Source: Loxodes magnus
Lineage: Eukaryota; Ciliophora; Karyorelictea; Loxodida; Loxodidae
Reading direction: 5' to 3'
Assembly (NCBI GenBank): GCA_946699065.1
Contig: CAMPDV010001245.1
Location: forward strand, 1-64,000
DNA length: 64,000 nucleotides
How positions within the stretch are numbered: the stretch's first letter is position 1; each line of letters starts with the position of its first letter. The translations under genes and the position numbers were made by a program. This document shows positions 1-11,224 of the stretch, one piece after another. The notes below the pieces were generated by a model. That model searched no databases and was not told the DNA's origin. It was given only the letters and a program-made list of their open reading frames with translations.

Positions 1-154
1 TACCTGTCTTGACGTCCCATAGTCTCACCGTCTTATCATGACTTCCCGATACGATGAACTCTGAATCACTGGATATAGACAAAGATCTTACATAACTAGT
101 GTGACCACTCATGGTCTTACAGGTACCTGTCTTGACGTCCCATAGTCTCACCGT

Positions 155-973
155 CTAATCATAACTTCCCGATACAATGAACTCTGAATCACTGGATATA
201 GCCACAGCATATACACAACTAGTGTGACCACTCATGGTCTTACAGGTACCTGTCTTGACGTCCCATAGTCTCACCGTCTTATCATAACTTCCCGATACGA
301 TGAACTCTGAATCACTGGATATAGACAAAGATCTTACATAACTAGTGTGACCACTCATGGTCTTACAGGTACCTTTCTTGACGTCCCATAGTCTCACCGT
401 ATTATCTCTACTTCCCGATACGATGAACTCTGAATCACTGGATATAGCCACAGCATATACACAACTAGTGTGACCACTCATGGTCTTACAGGTACCTGTC
501 TTGACGTCCCATAGTCTCACCGTCTTATCATAACTTCCCGATACGATGAACTCTGAATCACTGGATATAGACAAAGATCTTACATAACTAGTGTGACCAC
601 TCATGGTCTTACAGGTACCTTTCTTGACGTCCCATAGTCTCACCGTCTTATCATCACTTCCCGATACAATGAACTCTGAATCACTGGATATAGCCACAGC
701 ATATACACAACTAGTGTGACCACTCATGGTCTTACAGGTACCTTTCTTGACGTCCCATAGTCTCACCGTCTTATCATGACTTCCCGATACGATGAACTCT
801 GAATCACTGGATATAGCCACAGCATATACACAACTAGTGTGACCACTCATGGTCTTACAGGTACCTGTCTTGACGTCCCATAGTCTCACCGTCTTATCAT
901 AACTTCCCGATACGATGAACTCTGAATCACTGGATATAGCCACAGCATATACACAACTAGTGTGACCACTCAT
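155..973 (-). CDS. WD40 open block, 6.7 units, left end
   Basis: Last complete open block toward the left edge. It begins at the column-1 ATG of a unit, just below a unit whose WD Trp codon is TAG (1001-1003), and ends at a TAG in column 27 (155-157). Below it the same frame continues open to base 1. Units mix KTG and KKG at columns 35-37. Column 25 is Tyr, His, Asp or Arg, and columns 9-12 are YAVA or RSLS. It cannot be a stand-alone gene on present evidence because no leader, promoter or non-repeat sequence separates it from its neighbours. It is best read as a piece of one longer frame. Confidence 0.65.
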   Translation of the reverse strand: MSGHTSCVYAVAISSDSEFIVSGSYDKTVRLWDVKTGTCKTMSGHTSCVYAVAISSDSEFIVSGSHDKTVRLWDVKKGTCKTMSGHTSCVYAVAISSDSEFIVSGSDDKTVRLWDVKKGTCKTMSGHTSYVRSLSISSDSEFIVSGSYDKTVRLWDVKTGTCKTMSGHTSCVYAVAISSDSEFIVSGSRDNTVRLWDVKKGTCKTMSGHTSYVRSLSISSDSEFIVSGSYDKTVRLWDVKTGTCKTMSGHTSCVYAVAISSDSEFIVSGSYD

Positions 974-1000
974 GGTCTTACAGGTACCTGTCTTGACGTC

Positions 1001-1750
1001 CTATAGTCTCACCGTCTTATCATGACTTCCCGATACGATGAACTCTGAATCACTGGATATAGCCACAGCATATACACAACTAGTGTGACCACTCATGGTC
1101 TTACAGGTACCTGTCTTGACGTCCCATAGTCTCACAGTATTATAATAACTTCCCGATACGATGAACTCTGAATCACTGGATATAGCCGCAGTATATACAT
1201 AACTAGTGTGACCACTCATGGTCTTACAGGTACCTGTCTTGACGTCCCATAGTCTCACCGTCTTATCATGACTTCCCGATACGATGAACTCTGAATCACT
1301 GGATATAGTCACAGCATATACATTACTAGTGTGACCACTCATGGTCTTACAGGTACCTGTCTTGACGTCCCATAGTCTCACCGTCTTATCATGACTTCCC
1401 GATACGATGAACTCTGAATCACTGGATATAGCCACAGCATATACACAACTAGTGTGACCACTCATGGTCTTACAGGTACCTGTCTTGACGTCCCATAGTC
1501 TCACCGTCTTATCATGACTTCCCGATACGATGAACTCTGAATCACTGGATATAGCCACAGCATATACACAACTAGTGTGACCACTCATGGTCTTACAGGT
1601 ACCTGTCTTGACGTCCCATAGTCTCACCGTCTTATCATGACTTCCCGATACGATGAACTCTGAATCACTGGATATGGACAAAGATCTTACATAACTAGTG
1701 TGACCACTCATGGTCTTACAGGTACCTGTCTTGACGTCCCATAGTCTCAC
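1001..1750 (-). CDS. WD40 open block, 6 units
   Basis: Six blades between a column-27 TAG at 1754-1756 and a TAG that replaces the invariant WD Trp codon (TGG to TAG, 1001-1003). The frame is the same as on both sides, so each boundary is a nonsense codon and not a frameshift. One unit carries columns 9-12 as YTAA and one carries SNVYAVT. The unit near 1,140 has the YYN string at columns 25-27, in which the tetrad Asp is Tyr. The apparent GTG start after the upstream stop is only the Val-29 codon; the first real ATG is the column-1 Met fourteen residues later. Confidence 0.65.
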   Translation of the reverse strand: MRLWDVKTGTCKTMSGHTSYVRSLSISSDSEFIVSGSHDKTVRLWDVKTGTCKTMSGHTSCVYAVAISSDSEFIVSGSHDKTVRLWDVKTGTCKTMSGHTSCVYAVAISSDSEFIVSGSHDKTVRLWDVKTGTCKTMSGHTSNVYAVTISSDSEFIVSGSHDKTVRLWDVKTGTCKTMSGHTSYVYTAAISSDSEFIVSGSYYNTVRLWDVKTGTCKTMSGHTSCVYAVAISSDSEFIVSGSHDKTVRL

Positions 1751-1753
1751 CGT

Positions 1754-4700
1754 CTAATCATAACTTCCCGATACAATGAACTCTGAATCACTGGATATAG
1801 CCACAGCATATACACAACTAGTGTGACCACTCATGGTCTTACAGGTACCTGTCTTGACGTCCCATAGTCTCACCGTATTATAATAACTTCCCGATACGAT
1901 GAACTCTGAATCACTGGATATAGCCACAGCATATACACAACTAGTGTGACCACTCATGGTCTTACAGGTACCTGTCTTGACGTCCCATAGTCTCACCGTC
2001 TTATCATAACTTCCCGATACGATGAACTCTGAATCACTGGATATAGACAAAGATCTTACATAACTAGTGTGACCACTCATGGTCTTACAGGTACCTGTCT
2101 TGACGTCCCATAGTCTCACAGTATTATCAGAACTTCCCGATACGATGAACTCTGAATCACTGGATATAGCCACAGCATATACACAACTAGTGTGACCACT
2201 CATGGTCTTACAGGTACCTTTCTTGACGTCCCATAGTCTCACCGTCTTATCTCTACTTCCCGATACGATGAACTCTGAATCACTGGATATAGCCACAGCA
2301 TATACACAACTAGTGTGACCACTCATGGTCTTACAGGTACCTTTCTTGACGTCCCATAGTCTCACCGTCTTATCTCTACTTCCCGATACGATGAACTCTG
2401 AATCACTGGATATAGCCACAGCATATACAGAATCTGTGTGACCACTCATGGTCTTACAGGTACCTGTCTTGACGTCCCATAGTCTCACCGTCTTATCAGA
2501 ACTTCCCGATACGATGAACTCTGAATCACTGGATATAGACAAAGATCTTACATAACTAGTGTGACCACTCATGGTCTTACAGGTACCTGTCTTGACGTCC
2601 CATAGTCTCACCGTCTTATCATAACTTCCCGATACGATGAACTCTGAATCACTGGATATAGCCACAGCATATACATAATGTGTGTGACCACTCATGGTCT
2701 TACAGGTACCTGTCTTGACGTCCCATAGTCTCACCGTCTTATCATAACTTCCCGATACAATGAACTCTGAATCACTGGATATAGCCACAGCATATACAGA
2801 ATCTGTGTGACCACTCATGGTCTTACAGGTACCTGTCTTGACGTCCCATAGTCTCACCGTCTTATCATGACTTCCCGATACGATGAACTCTGAATCACTG
2901 GATATAGCCACAGCATATACACAACTAGTGTGATCACTCATGGTCTTACAGGTACCTGTCTTGACGTCCCATAGTCTCACCGTCTTATCATAACTTCCCG
3001 ATACGATGAACTCTGAATCACTGGATATAGCCACAGCATATACACAACTAGTGTGATCACTCATGGTCTTACAGGTACCTGTCTTGACGTCCCATAGTCT
3101 CACCGTCTTATCATAACTTCCCGATACGATGAACTCTGAATCACTGGATATAGCCACAGCATATACAGAATCTGTGTGACCACTCATGGTCTTACAGGTA
3201 CCTGTCTTGACGTCCCATAGTCTCACCGTCTTATCAGAACTTCCCGATACGATGAACTCTGAATCACTGGATATAGCCGCAGTATATACATAACTAGTGT
3301 GACCACTCATGGTCTTACAGGTACCTGTCTTGACGTCCCATAGTCTCACCGTCTTATCATAACTTCCCGATACAATGAACTCTGAATCACTGGATATAGC
3401 CACAGCATATACACAACTAGTGTGACCACTCATGGTCTTACAGGTACCTGTCTTGACGTCCCATAGTCTCACCGTCTTATCATAACTTCCCGATACGATG
3501 AACTCTGAATCACTGGATATAGACAAAGATCTTACATAACTAGTGTGACCACTCATGGTCTTACAGGTACCTTTCTTGACGTCCCATAGTCTCACCGTAT
3601 TATCTCTACTTCCCGATACGATGAACTCTGAATCACTGGATATAGCCACAGCATATACACAACTAGTGTGACCACTCATGGTCTTACAGGTACCTTTCTT
3701 GACGTCCCATAGTCTCACCGTCTTATCTCTACTTCCCGATACGATGAACTCTGAATCACTGGATATAGACAAAGATCTTACATAACTAGTGTGACCACTC
3801 ATGGTCTTACAGGTACCTGTCTTGACGTCCCATAGTCTCACCGTCTTATCATAACTTCCCGATACGATGAACTCTGAATCACTGGATATAGCCACAGCAT
3901 ATACACAACTAGTGTGATCACTCATGGTCTTACAGGTACCTGTCTTGACGTCCCATAGTCTCACCGTCTTATCATGACTTCCCGATACGATGAACTCTGA
4001 ATCACTGGATATAGCCACAGCATATACATAATGTGTGTGACCACTCATGGTCTTACAGGTACCTGTCTTGACGTCCCATAGTCTCACCGTCTTATCATGA
4101 CTTCCCGATACGATGAACTCTGAATCACTGGATATAGCCACAGCATATACATTACTAGTGTGACCACTCATGGTCTTACAGGTACCTTTCTTGACGTCCC
4201 ATAGTCTCACCGTCTTATCTCTACTTCCCGATACGATGAACTCTGAATCACTGGATATAGCCACAGCATATACATTACTAGTGTGACCACTCATGGTCTT
4301 ACAGGTACCTTTCTTGACGTCCCATAGTCTCACCGTCTTATCATAACTTCCCGATACGATGAACTCTGAATCACTGGATATAGCCACAGCATATACACAA
4401 CTAGTGTGACCACTCATGGTCTTACAGGTACCTGTCTTGACGTCCCATAGTCTCACCGTCTTATCTCTACTTCCCGATACGATGAACTCTGAATCACTGG
4501 ATATAGCCACAGCATATACAGAATCTGTGTGACCACTCATGGTCTTACAGGTACCTGTCTTGACGTCCCATAGTCTCACCGTCTTATCATAACTTCCCGA
4601 TACGATGAACTCTGAATCACTGGATATAGACAAAGATCTTACATAACTAGTGTGACCACTCATGGTCTTACAGGTACCTGTCTTGACGTCCCATAGTCTC

Positions 4701-7700
4701 ACCGTCTTATCAGAACTTCCCGATACGATGAACTCTGAATCACTGGATATAGCCACAGCATATACACAACTAGTGTGACCACTCATGGTCTTACAGGTAC
4801 CTGTCTTGACGTCCCATAGTCTCACCGTCTTATCATCACTTCCCGATACGATGAACTCTGAATCACTGGATATAGACACAGATCTTACATAACTAGTGTG
4901 ACCACTCATGGTCTTACAGGTACCTGTCTTGACGTCCCATAGTCTCACCGTCTTATCTCTACTTCCCGATACAATGAACTCTGAATCACTGGATATAGCC
5001 ACAGCATATACACAACTAGTGTGACCACTCATGGTCTTACAGGTACCTGTCTTGACGTCCCATAGTCTCACCGTATTATAATAACTTCCCGATACGATGA
5101 ACTCTGAATCACTGGATATAGCCACAGCATATACACAACTAGTGTGCTCACTCATGGTCTTACAGGTACCTGTCTTGACGTCCCATAGTCTCACCGTCTT
5201 ATCTCTACTTCCCGATACGATGAACTCTGAATCACTGGATATAGCCACAGCATATACACAACTAGTGTGACCACTCATGGTCTTACAGGTACCTTTCTTG
5301 ACGTCCCATAGTCTCACCGTCTTATCATCACTTCCCGATACAATGAACTCTGAATCACTGGATATAGCCACAGCATATACAGAATCTGTGTGACCACTCA
5401 TGGTCTTACAGGTACCTTTCTTGACGTCCCATAGTCTCACCGTATTATCTCTACTTCCCGATACGATGAACTCTGAATCACTGGATATAGCCACAGCATA
5501 TACACAACTAGTGTGATCACTCATGGTCTTACAGGTACCTGTCTTGACGTCCCATAGTCTCACCGTCTTATCTCTACTTCCCGATACGATGAACTCTGAA
5601 TCACTGGATATAGCCACAGCATATACACAACTAGTGTGACCACTCATGGTCTTACAGGTACCTTTCTTGACGTCCCATAGTCTCACCGTCTTATCATAAC
5701 TTCCCGATACGATGAACTCTGAATCACTGGATATAGCCACAGCATATACACAACTAGTGTGACCACTCATGGTCTTACAGGTACCTGTCTTGACGTCCCA
5801 TAGTCTCACCGTCTTATCATAACTTCCCGATACGATGAACTCTGAATCACTGGATATAGCCACAGCATATACACAACTAGTGTGACCACTCATGGTCTTA
5901 CAGGTACCTTTCTTGACGTCCCATAGTCTCACCGTCTTATCTCTACTTCCCGATACGATGAACTCTGAATCACTGGATATAGCCACAGCATATACACAAC
6001 TAGTGTGATCACTCATGGTCTTACAGGTACCTTTCTTGACGTCCCATAGTCTCACCGTCTTATCATGACTTCCCGATACGATGAACTCTGAATCACTGGA
6101 TATAGCCACAGCATATACACAACTAGTGTGACCACTCATGGTCTTACAGGTACCTGTCTTGACGTCCCATAGTCTCACCGTCTTATCATAACTTCCCGAT
6201 ACGATGAACTCTGAATCACTGGATATAGACAAAGATCTTACATAACTAGTGTGACCACTCATGGTCTTACAGGTACCTGTCTTGACGTCCCATAGTCTCA
6301 CCGTCTTATCAGAACTTCCCGATACGATGAACTCTGAATCACTGGATATAGCCACAGCATATACACAACTAGTGTGACCACTCATGGTCTTACAGGTACC
6401 TGTCTTGACGTCCCATAGTCTCACCGTCTTATCATAACTTCCCGATACGATGAACTCTGAATCACTGGATATAGCCACAGCATATACATAATGTGTGTGA
6501 CCACTCATGGTCTTACAGGTACCTGTCTTGACGTCCCATAGTCTCACCGTCTTATCATGACTTCCCGATACGATGAACTCTGAATCACTGGATATAGCCA
6601 CAGCATATACATTACTAGTGTGACCACTCATGGTCTTACAGGTACCTTTCTTGACGTCCCATAGTCTCACCGTCTTATCAGAACTTCCCGATACGATGAA
6701 CTCTGAATCACTGGATATAGCCACAGCATATACATTACTAGTGTGACCACTCATGGTCTTACAGGTACCTTTCTTGACGTCCCATAGTCTCACCGTCTTA
6801 TCATAACTTCCCGATACGATGAACTCTGAATCACTGGATATAGCCACAGCATATACACAACTAGTGTGACCACTCATGGTCTTACAGGTACCTGTCTTGA
6901 CGTCCCATAGTCTCACCGTCTTATCTCTACTTCCCGATACGATGAACTCTGAATCACTGGATATAGCCACAGCATATACAGAATCTGTGTGACCACTCAT
7001 GGTCTTACAGGTACCTGTCTTGACGTCCCATAGTCTCACCGTCTTATCATAACTTCCCGATACGATGAACTCTGAATCACTGGATATAGACAAAGATCTT
7101 ACATAACTAGTGTGACCACTCATGGTCTTACAGGTACCTGTCTTGACGTCCCATAGTCTCACCGTCTTATCAGAACTTCCCGATACGATGAACTCTGAAT
7201 CACTGGATATAGCCACAGCATATACACAACTAGTGTGACCACTCATGGTCTTACAGGTACCTGTCTTGACGTCCCATAGTCTCACCGTCTTATCATCACT
7301 TCCCGATACGATGAACTCTGAATCACTGGATATAGACACAGATCTTACATAACTAGTGTGACCACTCATGGTCTTACAGGTACCTGTCTTGACGTCCCAT
7401 AGTCTCACCGTCTTATCTCTACTTCCCGATACAATGAACTCTGAATCACTGGATATAGCCACAGCATATACACAACTAGTGTGACCACTCATGGTCTTAC
7501 AGGTACCTGTCTTGACGTCCCATAGTCTCACCGTATTATAATAACTTCCCGATACGATGAACTCTGAATCACTGGATATAGCCACAGCATATACACAACT
7601 AGTGTGATCACTCATGGTCTTACAGGTACCTGTCTTGACGTCCCATAGTCTCACCGTCTTATCTCTACTTCCCGATACGATGAACTCTGAATCACTGGAT

Positions 7701-9952
7701 ATAGCCACAGCATATACACAACTAGTGTGACCACTCATGGTCTTACAGGTACCTTTCTTGACGTCCCATAGTCTCACCGTCTTATCTCTACTTCCCGATA
7801 CGATGAACTCTGAATCACTGGATATAGCCACAGCATATACACAACTAGTGTGATCACTCATGGTCTTACAGGTACCTGTCTTGACGTCCCATAGTCTCAC
7901 CGTCTTATCTCTACTTCCCGATACGATGAACTCTGAATCACTGGATATAGCCACAGCATATACACAACTAGTGTGACCACTCATGGTCTTACAGGTACCT
8001 TTCTTGACGTCCCATAGTCTCACCGTCTTATCATAACTTCCCGATACAATGAACTCTGAATCACTGGATATAGCCACAGCATATACAGAATCTGTGTGAC
8101 CACTCATGGTCTTACAGGTACCTGTCTTGACGTCCCATAGTCTCACCGTCTTATCATGACTTCCCGATACGATGAACTCTGAATCACTGGATATAGCCAC
8201 AGCATATACACAACTAGTGTGATCACTCATGGTCTTACAGGTACCTGTCTTGACGTCCCATAGTCTCACCGTCTTATCTCTACTTCCCGATACGATGAAC
8301 TCTGAATCACTGGATATAGCCACAGCATATACACAACTAGTGTGACCACTCATGGTCTTACAGGTACCTTTCTTGACGTCCCATAGTCTCACCGTCTTAT
8401 CATGACTTCCCGATACGATGAACTCTGAATCACTGGATATAGCCACAGCATATACACAACTAGTGTGACCACTCATGGTCTTACAGGTACCTGTCTTGAC
8501 GTCCCATAGTCTCACCGTCTTATCATAACTTCCCGATACGATGAACTCTGAATCACTGGATATAGACAAAGATCTTACATAACTAGTGTGACCACTCATG
8601 GTCTTACAGGTACCTTTCTTGACGTCCCATAGTCTCACCGTCTTATCTCTACTTCCCGATACGATGAACTCTGAATCACTGGATATAGCCACAGCATATA
8701 CACAACTAGTGTGATCACTCATGGTCTTACAGGTACCTTTCTTGACGTCCCATAGTCTCACCGTCTTATCATGACTTCCCGATACGATGAACTCTGAATC
8801 ACTGGATATAGCCACAGCATATACACAACTAGTGTGACCACTCATGGTCTTACAGGTACCTGTCTTGACGTCCCATAGTCTCACCGTCTTATCATAACTT
8901 CCCGATACGATGAACTCTGAATCACTGGATATAGACAAAGATCTTACATAACTAGTGTGACCACTCATGGTCTTACAGGTACCTGTCTTGACGTCCCATA
9001 GTCTCACCGTCTTATCAGAACTTCCCGATACGATGAACTCTGAATCACTGGATATAGCCACAGCATATACACAACTAGTGTGACCACTCATGGTCTTACA
9101 GGTACCTGTCTTGACGTCCCATAGTCTCACCGTCTTATCATAACTTCCCGATACGATGAACTCTGAATCACTGGATATAGCCACAGCATATACATAATGT
9201 GTGTGACCACTCATGGTCTTACAGGTACCTGTCTTGACGTCCCATAGTCTCACCGTCTTATCATAACTTCCCGATACAATGAACTCTGAATCACTGGATA
9301 TAGCCACAGCATATACAGAATCTGTGTGACCACTCATGGTCTTACAGGTACCTGTCTTGACGTCCCATAGTCTCACCGTCTTATCATGACTTCCCGATAC
9401 GATGAACTCTGAATCACTGGATATAGCCACAGCATATACACAACTAGTGTGATCACTCATGGTCTTACAGGTACCTGTCTTGACGTCCCATAGTCTCACC
9501 GTCTTATCATAACTTCCCGATACGATGAACTCTGAATCACTGGATATAGCCACAGCATATACACAACTAGTGTGATCACTCATGGTCTTACAGGTACCTG
9601 TCTTGACGTCCCATAGTCTCACCGTCTTATCATGACTTCCCGATACGATGAACTCTGAATCACTGGATATAGCCACAGCATATACACAACTAGTGTGACC
9701 ACTCATGGTCTTACAGGTACCTGTCTTGACGTCCCATAGTCTCACCGTATTATAATAACTTCCCGATACGATGAACTCTGAATCACTGGATATAGACAAA
9801 GATCTTACATAACTAGTGTGACCACTCATGGTCTTACAGGTACCTGTCTTGACGTCCCATAGTCTCACCGTATTATCATGACTTCCCGATACGATGAACT
9901 CTGAATCACTGGATATAGCCACAGCATATACACAACTAGTGTGACCACTCAT
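1754..9952 (-). CDS. Largest WD40 open block, about 67 blades
   Basis: An open frame of 2,732 codons made only of WD40 blades. It is bounded by a Trp-to-TAG change at 9980-9982 and a column-27 TAG at 1754-1756. All units are full length and there is no indel. The DHSW tetrad that holds a blade together (His 4, Ser 22, Asp 26, Trp 32) is kept in nearly every unit; the YYN units lack the Asp. Column 25 is mostly Tyr, His, Arg, Ser or Asp. Columns 6-12 are mainly SCVYAVA and SYVRSLS, with DSVYAVA, HYVYAVA and SNVYAVA. KKG and KTG units alternate. One unit near 5,148 has Glu in column 3. Internal blocks are duplicated at spacings of 20 and 53 units. If translated it would form several propellers in series. 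No signal peptide, membrane segment or catalytic domain is present. Confidence 0.8.
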   Translation of the reverse strand: MSGHTSCVYAVAISSDSEFIVSGSHDNTVRLWDVKTGTCKTMSGHTSYVRSLSISSDSEFIVSGSYYNTVRLWDVKTGTCKTMSGHTSCVYAVAISSDSEFIVSGSHDKTVRLWDVKTGTCKTMSDHTSCVYAVAISSDSEFIVSGSYDKTVRLWDVKTGTCKTMSDHTSCVYAVAISSDSEFIVSGSHDKTVRLWDVKTGTCKTMSGHTDSVYAVAISSDSEFIVSGSYDKTVRLWDVKTGTCKTMSGHTHYVYAVAISSDSEFIVSGSYDKTVRLWDVKTGTCKTMSGHTSCVYAVAISSDSEFIVSGSSDKTVRLWDVKTGTCKTMSGHTSYVRSLSISSDSEFIVSGSYDKTVRLWDVKTGTCKTMSGHTSCVYAVAISSDSEFIVSGSHDKTVRLWDVKKGTCKTMSDHTSCVYAVAISSDSEFIVSGSRDKTVRLWDVKKGTCKTMSGHTSYVRSLSISSDSEFIVSGSYDKTVRLWDVKTGTCKTMSGHTSCVYAVAISSDSEFIVSGSHDKTVRLWDVKKGTCKTMSGHTSCVYAVAISSDSEFIVSGSRDKTVRLWDVKTGTCKTMSDHTSCVYAVAISSDSEFIVSGSHDKTVRLWDVKTGTCKTMSGHTDSVYAVAISSDSEFIVSGSYDKTVRLWDVKKGTCKTMSGHTSCVYAVAISSDSEFIVSGSRDKTVRLWDVKTGTCKTMSDHTSCVYAVAISSDSEFIVSGSRDKTVRLWDVKKGTCKTMSGHTSCVYAVAISSDSEFIVSGSRDKTVRLWDVKTGTCKTMSDHTSCVYAVAISSDSEFIVSGSYYNTVRLWDVKTGTCKTMSGHTSCVYAVAISSDSEFIVSGSRDKTVRLWDVKTGTCKTMSGHTSYVRSVSISSDSEFIVSGSDDKTVRLWDVKTGTCKTMSGHTSCVYAVAISSDSEFIVSGSSDKTVRLWDVKTGTCKTMSGHTSYVRSLSISSDSEFIVSGSYDKTVRLWDVKTGTCKTMSGHTDSVYAVAISSDSEFIVSGSRDKTVRLWDVKTGTCKTMSGHTSCVYAVAISSDSEFIVSGSYDKTVRLWDVKKGTCKTMSGHTSNVYAVAISSDSEFIVSGSSDKTVRLWDVKKGTCKTMSGHTSNVYAVAISSDSEFIVSGSHDKTVRLWDVKTGTCKTMSGHTHYVYAVAISSDSEFIVSGSYDKTVRLWDVKTGTCKTMSGHTSCVYAVAISSDSEFIVSGSSDKTVRLWDVKTGTCKTMSGHTSYVRSLSISSDSEFIVSGSYDKTVRLWDVKTGTCKTMSGHTSCVYAVAISSDSEFIVSGSHDKTVRLWDVKKGTCKTMSDHTSCVYAVAISSDSEFIVSGSRDKTVRLWDVKKGTCKTMSGHTSCVYAVAISSDSEFIVSGSYDKTVRLWDVKTGTCKTMSGHTSCVYAVAISSDSEFIVSGSYDKTVRLWDVKKGTCKTMSGHTSCVYAVAISSDSEFIVSGSRDKTVRLWDVKTGTCKTMSDHTSCVYAVAISSDSEFIVSGSRDNTVRLWDVKKGTCKTMSGHTDSVYAVAISSDSEFIVSGSDDKTVRLWDVKKGTCKTMSGHTSCVYAVAISSDSEFIVSGSRDKTVRLWDVKTGTCKTMSEHTSCVYAVAISSDSEFIVSGSYYNTVRLWDVKTGTCKTMSGHTSCVYAVAISSDSEFIVSGSRDKTVRLWDVKTGTCKTMSGHTSYVRSVSISSDSEFIVSGSDDKTVRLWDVKTGTCKTMSGHTSCVYAVAISSDSEFIVSGSSDKTVRLWDVKTGTCKTMSGHTSYVRSLSISSDSEFIVSGSYDKTVRLWDVKTGTCKTMSGHTDSVYAVAISSDSEFIVSGSRDKTVRLWDVKTGTCKTMSGHTSCVYAVAISSDSEFIVSGSYDKTVRLWDVKKGTCKTMSGHTSNVYAVAISSDSEFIVSGSRDKTVRLWDVKKGTCKTMSGHTSNVYAVAISSDSEFIVSGSHDKTVRLWDVKTGTCKTMSGHTHYVYAVAISSDSEFIVSGSHDKTVRLWDVKTGTCKTMSDHTSCVYAVAISSDSEFIVSGSYDKTVRLWDVKTGTCKTMSGHTSYVRSLSISSDSEFIVSGSRDKTVRLWDVKKGTCKTMSGHTSCVYAVAISSDSEFIVSGSRDNTVRLWDVKKGTCKTMSGHTSYVRSLSISSDSEFIVSGSYDKTVRLWDVKTGTCKTMSGHTSCVYAVAISSDSEFIVSGSYDKTVRLWDVKTGTCKTMSGHTSYVYTAAISSDSEFIVSGSSDKTVRLWDVKTGTCKTMSGHTDSVYAVAISSDSEFIVSGSYDKTVRLWDVKTGTCKTMSDHTSCVYAVAISSDSEFIVSGSYDKTVRLWDVKTGTCKTMSDHTSCVYAVAISSDSEFIVSGSHDKTVRLWDVKTGTCKTMSGHTDSVYAVAISSDSEFIVSGSYDKTVRLWDVKTGTCKTMSGHTHYVYAVAISSDSEFIVSGSYDKTVRLWDVKTGTCKTMSGHTSYVRSLSISSDSEFIVSGSSDKTVRLWDVKTGTCKTMSGHTDSVYAVAISSDSEFIVSGSRDKTVRLWDVKKGTCKTMSGHTSCVYAVAISSDSEFIVSGSRDKTVRLWDVKKGTCKTMSGHTSCVYAVAISSDSEFIVSGSSDNTVRLWDVKTGTCKTMSGHTSYVRSLSISSDSEFIVSGSYDKTVRLWDVKTGTCKTMSGHTSCVYAVAISSDSEFIVSGSYYNTVRLWDVKTGTCKTMSGHTSCVYAVAISSDSEFIVSGSYD
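2560..9631 (-). repeat. Paired copies 53 units apart
   Basis: Segment 2,560-3,112 matches 9,079-9,631 at an offset of 6,519 bases, exactly 53 units. It holds one HYVYAVA unit, one DSVYAVA unit with the ATT codon in column 20, and two Asp-3 units. The copies part where column 25 is Tyr in one and His in the other. An exact multiple at this distance shows that not one base was gained or lost in the 6.5 kb between them. Confidence 0.78.
4021..7740 (-). repeat. 20-unit (2,460-bp) higher-order duplication
   Basis: About 1.26 kb at 4,021-5,280 recurs at 6,481-7,740 with exactly 20 units' offset. The order HYVYAVA, SNVYAVA, SNVYAVA, SCVYAVA, DSVYAVA, RSLS, SCVYAVA, RSVS is the same. Differences are few: for example Arg against Ser in column 25 near 4,218/6,678 and Glu against Asp in column 3 near 5,148/7,608. 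Past about 5,300/7,760 the register changes by one unit. Confidence 0.82.
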
Positions 9953-9979
9953 GGTCTTACAGGTACCTGTCTTGACGTC

Positions 9980-11221
9980 CTATAGTCTCACCGTCTTATC
10001 ATGACTTCCCGATACGATGAACTCTGAATCACTGGATATAGCCACAGCATATACACAACTAGTGTGATCACTCATGGTCTTACAGGTACCTGTCTTGACG
10101 TCCCATAGTCTCACCGTCTTATCATAACTTCCCGATACGATGAACTCTGAATCACTGGATATAGCCACAGCATATACACAACTAGTGTGACCACTCATGG
10201 TCTTACAGGTACCTGTCTTGACGTCCCATAGTCTCACCGTCTTATCATAACTTCCCGATACGATGAACTCTGAATCACTGGATATAGCCACAGCATATAC
10301 ATAATGTGTGTGACCACTCATGGTCTTACAGGTACCTGTCTTGACGTCCCATAGTCTCACCGTCTTATCATAACTTCCCGATACAATGAACTCTGAATCA
10401 CTGGATATAGCCACAGCATATACACAACTAGTGTGACCACTCATGGTCTTACAGGTACCTGTCTTGACGTCCCATAGTCTCACCGTCTTATCATGACTTC
10501 CCGATACGATGAACTCTGAATCACTGGATATAGCCACAGCATATACACAACTAGTGTGACCACTCATGGTCTTACAGGTACCTGTCTTGACGTCCCATAG
10601 TCTCACCGTCTTATCATAACTTCCCGATACGATGAACTCTGAATCACTGGATATAGCCACAGCATATACATAATGTGTGTGACCACTCATGGTCTTACAG
10701 GTACCTGTCTTGACGTCCCATAGTCTCACCGTCTTATCATAACTTCCCGATACAATGAACTCTGAATCACTGGATATAGCCACAGCATATACAGAATCTG
10801 TGTGACCACTCATGGTCTTACAGGTACCTGTCTTGACGTCCCATAGTCTCACCGTCTTATCATGACTTCCCGATACGATGAACTCTGAATCACTGGATAT
10901 AGACAAAGATCTTACATAACTAGTGTGACCACTCATGGTCTTACAGGTACCTTTCTTGACGTCCCATAGTCTCACCGTCTTATCTCTACTTCCCGATACG
11001 ATGAACTCTGAATCACTGGATATAGCCACAGCATATACAGAATCTGTGTGACCACTCATGGTCTTACAGGTACCTGTCTTGACGTCCCATAGTCTCACCG
11101 TCTTATCATAACTTCCCGATACGATGAACTCTGAATCACTGGATATAGACAAAGATCTTACATAACTAGTGTGACCACTCATGGTCTTACAGGTACCTGT
11201 CTTGACGTCCCATAGTCTCAC
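9980..11221 (-). CDS. WD40 open block, 10 units
   Basis: Ten blades between the column-27 TAG at 11225-11227 and the Trp-to-TAG codon at 9980-9982. It holds the rightmost KKG unit of the window (near 10,951); every unit at higher coordinates has KTG. Three units carry HYVYAVA in columns 6-12. The Trp-to-TAG unit at its lower end resembles the one at 1001, with the same codon change and the same SHD string at columns 24-26, so the two probably descend from one mutation spread by duplication. Confidence 0.65.
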   Translation of the reverse strand: MRLWDVKTGTCKTMSGHTSYVRSLSISSDSEFIVSGSYDKTVRLWDVKTGTCKTMSGHTDSVYAVAISSDSEFIVSGSRDKTVRLWDVKKGTCKTMSGHTSYVRSLSISSDSEFIVSGSHDKTVRLWDVKTGTCKTMSGHTDSVYAVAISSDSEFIVSGSYDKTVRLWDVKTGTCKTMSGHTHYVYAVAISSDSEFIVSGSYDKTVRLWDVKTGTCKTMSGHTSCVYAVAISSDSEFIVSGSHDKTVRLWDVKTGTCKTMSGHTSCVYAVAISSDSEFIVSGSYDKTVRLWDVKTGTCKTMSGHTHYVYAVAISSDSEFIVSGSYDKTVRLWDVKTGTCKTMSGHTSCVYAVAISSDSEFIVSGSYDKTVRLWDVKTGTCKTMSDHTSCVYAVAISSDSEFIVSGSHDKTVRL

Positions 11222-11224
11222 CGT